From assembly GCF_029869215.1 (NCBI RefSeq), contig NZ_JARWPM010000291.1, forward strand, positions 1-42,877: 42,877 nt of DNA. The letters are read 5' to 3'. Positions 40,968 through 42,877 of the stretch are shown piece by piece. This DNA comes from Nocardia carnea. Lineage in GTDB: Bacteria; Actinomycetota; Actinomycetes; Mycobacteriales; Mycobacteriaceae. The notes beneath the pieces are model-generated. The model worked only from the letters and a program-made list of their open reading frames with translations. It was not told the DNA's origin and did no database searches. Made by a program: the position numbers and the translations under genes. The first letter of the stretch is position 1; each line of letters starts with the position of its first letter.

Positions 40968-41057
40968 ATGCGCCATGTGTACACCACCCGCGCCGTCCTG
41001 GCGATCACCGCGATCCTGCTGCTCGCGTCGGCCTGGTTCGCGCTCGCGACCGGCTGA
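40968..41057 (+). CDS. 29-residue membrane micropeptide after the ferric-reductase-like gene
   Basis: A 29-residue frame starts 11 bp after the flavoprotein stop. It opens MRHVYTTRAVLAITAILLLA and ends SAWFALATG, so it has a positively charged N-terminus and one membrane helix. Its spacing suggests co-transcription and perhaps coupled translation, and a strong terminator follows at 41063. No ribosome site better than GGGGCCG is seen. It might be a small subunit or stabiliser of the flavoprotein, as small peptides are for some respiratory enzymes. I do not recognise a family. The short length keeps the confidence moderate. Confidence 0.5.
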   Translation: MRHVYTTRAVLAITAILLLASAWFALATG

Positions 41058-41062
41058 CACGG

Positions 41063-41106
41063 CGTGTCCTGCCGGAATACGAGCCATCCGGCAGGGCACG
41101 CGTTTT
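41063..41106 (+). terminator. Intrinsic terminator with T-run
   Basis: CGTGTCCTGCCGGA at 41063-41076 pairs with TCCGGCAGGGCACG at 41087-41100 over 14 bp (one G-U pair), with a 10-nt loop, then CGTTTT. It ends the flavoprotein/micropeptide unit just before the convergent universal stress gene. Confidence 0.88.
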
Positions 41107-42026
41107 CACTCGTCGGTAGCGCGGCAGACAACCACCGGGCGGTCGGCGCGGTGCAGCAGGTTCTGGCTGGTGGAACCGAGCAGCGCGCCGCGCAGCCGTC
41201 CCCAGCCCTTGTTGCCCACGACCACCAGCTGCGCCTCGTCGAGCGCCCGGAGCAGTTCCCGCGCCGCCGATCCGCGACGTGAGCGTTCCTCCACGACGAC
41301 ATCGGGATACTTCTTCCGGTAGGGCGCGATGATGGTCGACAGAGTCTCGGCCTCACTGCGCGCGATCAGCTCCCAGTCGATGGCCATCGCGGTCGGACCG
41401 AACACCTGCATGGCGGTGGGGACGTTCGCCCCGACCGCGGAACTGTCCGTCCAGCTCCGTACCGGGACGACCGGGACGGACAGCAACCGCGCCCAGTCGA
41501 AGGCGAGTTCGGTCGCCGCGGCCGAGACCGGGCTGCCGTCGGAGCCCACCACGATCGGCCGGTCGTCGGGTAGCGGATTCGCGGGGTCGCCACGCCACAC
41601 CGCGACCGGGCAGTCCGCCTGGTTGGCGACACGTATCGCGGTCGAGCCCAGAATCCAGCGCTCGACCGCCCCGGCGCCGGTGGCACCGAGAACGATCATC
41701 GCCGCCCCCTGCGCCGCCTTCAGCAGTCCGTCCGCCGGCGCCTCGGTCTCGGTCATCGTCCGCACGTCGATATCCGGCGCCCAGCGGCGCACGGTGGTTT
41801 CCGCGGTGGACAGCAGATCGGCGCAGTAGGCGCGCTGTCGTTGCGCCAGTTCCTCCGGGGTGATCGCGAGATCGGGCATCGGGCCCGGCGCCGGCGACGA
41901 ATGCACCAGATGTATCGGTAGCGCGAGGGCACCGGCGAACGTCGTGGCCCAAGCGGCGGCCGCCAGCGAGGTCTCGGATCCGTCGACGCCCACCACGATG
42001 TGGTCTCCGGCGCGGCTGGGCTGCAT
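41106..42026 (-). CDS. Universal stress protein, two USP domains
   Basis: 306 residues with tandem USP domains. Domain 1 (about 8-145) starts HIVVGVDGSETSLAAAAWAT and has the ATP site VLGATGAGAVERWILGST (G-X2-G-X9-G-S/T). Domain 2 (about 155-302) starts PIVVGSDGSPVSAAATELAF and has VVGNKGWGRLRGALLGST. Both Walker-like ATP motifs are intact, so the protein likely binds ATP, as mycobacterial tandem USPs do. In mycobacteria such proteins are often in the dormancy (DosR) regulon; no DosR box was sought rigorously here. It is convergent with the flavoprotein unit. Confidence 0.92.
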   Translation of the reverse strand: MQPSRAGDHIVVGVDGSETSLAAAAWATTFAGALALPIHLVHSSPAPGPMPDLAITPEELAQRQRAYCADLLSTAETTVRRWAPDIDVRTMTETEAPADGLLKAAQGAAMIVLGATGAGAVERWILGSTAIRVANQADCPVAVWRGDPANPLPDDRPIVVGSDGSPVSAAATELAFDWARLLSVPVVPVRSWTDSSAVGANVPTAMQVFGPTAMAIDWELIARSEAETLSTIIAPYRKKYPDVVVEERSRRGSAARELLRALDEAQLVVVGNKGWGRLRGALLGSTSQNLLHRADRPVVVCRATDE

Positions 42027-42169
42027 CCGTTCTACCTTCCGTTCGGCGTGGCACGATCACTGTCCGGTGGCGATCCCCGGTCGAACGCTTTACCTCCCCG
42101 GCGGCAGGCCGGCCCCGTGCCCAGGATAGAAGGCCCCACGGTGCGGGCGGTGGGCCGACACGCAGCACA

Positions 42170-42726
42170 TCAGTGCCGTAGTGCCGCCGCCGCGATCTCC
42201 AGGAAGTCGCGCACGACCGGGCCGGGCCGGTCGGTGGCGACAGCCAGGCACCGCTGTACCTCGGGTGCGTCGGTGATCGGGACGTGAACGAGATCGGGGC
42301 GGGAGTAGGACCGCGCGACACTGTGCGGGACGAGCGCGATGCCGTGCCCGGACGCGATGAGCTCGAACTTCTCCTCGAGGGTGGTCGTCCGCCGGGTCGG
42401 CAGGTCGAGGACGCGCTCCCTGTCGAGGTCGGCGCGGGTGAGTTCGGGGCGCGCCGCCAGGGGGTGGGACGCCGGCATACAGGCGACCTTCGGTTCCGAG
42501 CCGATGGGAACGAGGTGCAGACCGGTGTCGTCGAAGGGCCGGCGCAGGTAACCGACCTGAGCCCGGCCGTCGCGCAGCGGTGTGTCCTGCTCCCACCACC
42601 GGACCGGAACGATATCGACCTCGACGTCGGGGTGCCGGGCGGCGAACGCCCGGATCGCCTCCGAGACGTACAACCCCGCCGAGAAGGCCACCGTGAGCCG
42701 CCGCGTCCCGCGGTCGGCGTCGGGGG
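42170..42726 (-). CDS. LysR-family regulator, effector-binding part only (truncated)
   Basis: About 185 residues of the effector-binding domain are present: ADRGTRRLTVAFSAGLYVSE, PVRWWEQDTPLRDGRAQVGY, PLAARPELTRADL and SGHGIALVPHSVARSY. The expected N-terminal helix-turn-helix (about 90 residues) should lie at higher coordinates, but the sequence there turns into long runs of G and C (42721-42780) with no coding character. Either the gene is broken or the assembly is faulty there. The end at 42726 is where coding character stops, not a real start. The effector is unknown. Confidence 0.75.
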
Positions 42727-42780
42727 GGGCGGCGCCCCCCCCCCGCCCCCCCCTTATTAGCCGCGGGGGGGCCCCCCCCG
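42721..42780. other. Homopolymer-rich low-complexity stretch, probable assembly artefact
   Basis: Runs of 7 to 11 identical G or C bases follow each other, broken by TTATTAG. The LysR coding sequence stops abruptly on one side. Nothing like it occurs elsewhere in the window except a milder G-run at the other edge (about 157-165). This looks like low-quality sequence or a bad join rather than biology. Confidence 0.6.
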
Positions 42781-42811
42781 GCCGCTTTGATCGATGATCA
42801 TCGACGCCTCA

Positions 42812-42877
42812 CCCCGAGATCCGGAAACCGGGGTCGATACCCCAGATCGCCAGTGTCAAGAACAGATTCGCGAACAC
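42812..42877 (-). CDS. Partial C-terminus of an unknown protein
   Basis: A minus-strand frame open at the window edge encodes 22 residues, reading VFANLFLTLAIWG and then IDPGFRISG before a TGA at 42809-42811. The aliphatic helix and short tail would suit the end of a TetR-like regulator, but this is a guess from very little sequence. It could also be a chance frame. Confidence 0.25.

Noticed and set aside
1..42877. CRISPR arrays, insertion sequences, tRNA genes, prophage
   Set aside because: No regularly spaced direct repeats, transposase-like proteins, tRNA-like T-loop sequences or phage genes were seen while reading both strands.

Overview
The window is 42.9 kb of very GC-rich DNA with actinobacterial traits: GTG and TTG starts, dense ATGA/GTGA gene overlaps, mycothiol-type maleylpyruvate isomerase, many Sec/lipoprotein exports, a two-domain universal stress protein and a Mut7-C RNase. 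The mix of genes and the frequent GATATC-type codon pairs fit a mycobacterial-order actinomycete, most likely Nocardia. That genus guess is inference from gene content, not from a marker gene. I see no rRNA, tRNA, CRISPR array, transposase or phage gene.

Layout. 1-120: broken 3' end of a LivF-like ABC ATPase, then a strong hairpin. 324-1315: a GreA/GreB-like factor coupled to an unknown protein. 1339-3950 (minus): an ARMT1-like DUF89 phosphatase and a beta-lactamase-fold lipoprotein. 4151-6042: a NarL-type two-component system. 6193-7251: a zinc-less alcohol dehydrogenase/quinone reductase. 7292-7561 (minus): decayed PadR and DUF1048 remnants. 7672-8499: a Mut7-C RNase. 8517-13240: a complete 3-hydroxybenzoate/gentisate operon with a divergent IclR regulator. 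13328-16234: small cupin, secreted LAS-type peptidase, LysE exporter and nitronate monooxygenase. 16481-21778: alanine dehydrogenase, a MoaD-like protein paired with an Asp-box beta-propeller, and a Glu/Leu/Phe/Val dehydrogenase divergent from a LysR regulator.

21946-28112: mismatch uracil glycosylase, DUF5995 protein, LpqC-like esterase, saccharopine-dehydrogenase-like reductase, a 27-residue membrane peptide, a roughly 600 bp gene-free stretch, and a MarR gene followed by a four-helix membrane protein and a rhodanese. Two matched inverted repeats precede the membrane protein. 28125-31528 (minus): a thiamine-precursor salvage operon (tenA, thiY, thiX, thiZ) headed by a clear TPP riboswitch. 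31824-39496: a hydrolase-rich region with two overlapping AraC-type regulators and a damaged beta-lactamase-fold esterase. 39640-41057: a NOX/ferric-reductase-like bis-haem flavoprotein followed by a 29-residue membrane peptide and a strong terminator. 41106-42026 (minus): universal stress protein. 42170-42726 (minus): a LysR gene cut off by a homopolymer-rich stretch.

The best-understood units are the gentisate operon (3-hydroxybenzoate to fumarate and pyruvate) and the TPP-controlled salvage operon. I did not find a convincing wholly new system. The items most worth a second look are the MarR/membrane protein/rhodanese unit with paired operators, the two unlisted membrane micropeptides, the MoaD plus beta-propeller pair, the tenA start buried in the riboswitch, and three damaged genes. 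Both window ends look sequence-damaged, so the edge genes should be read with caution.
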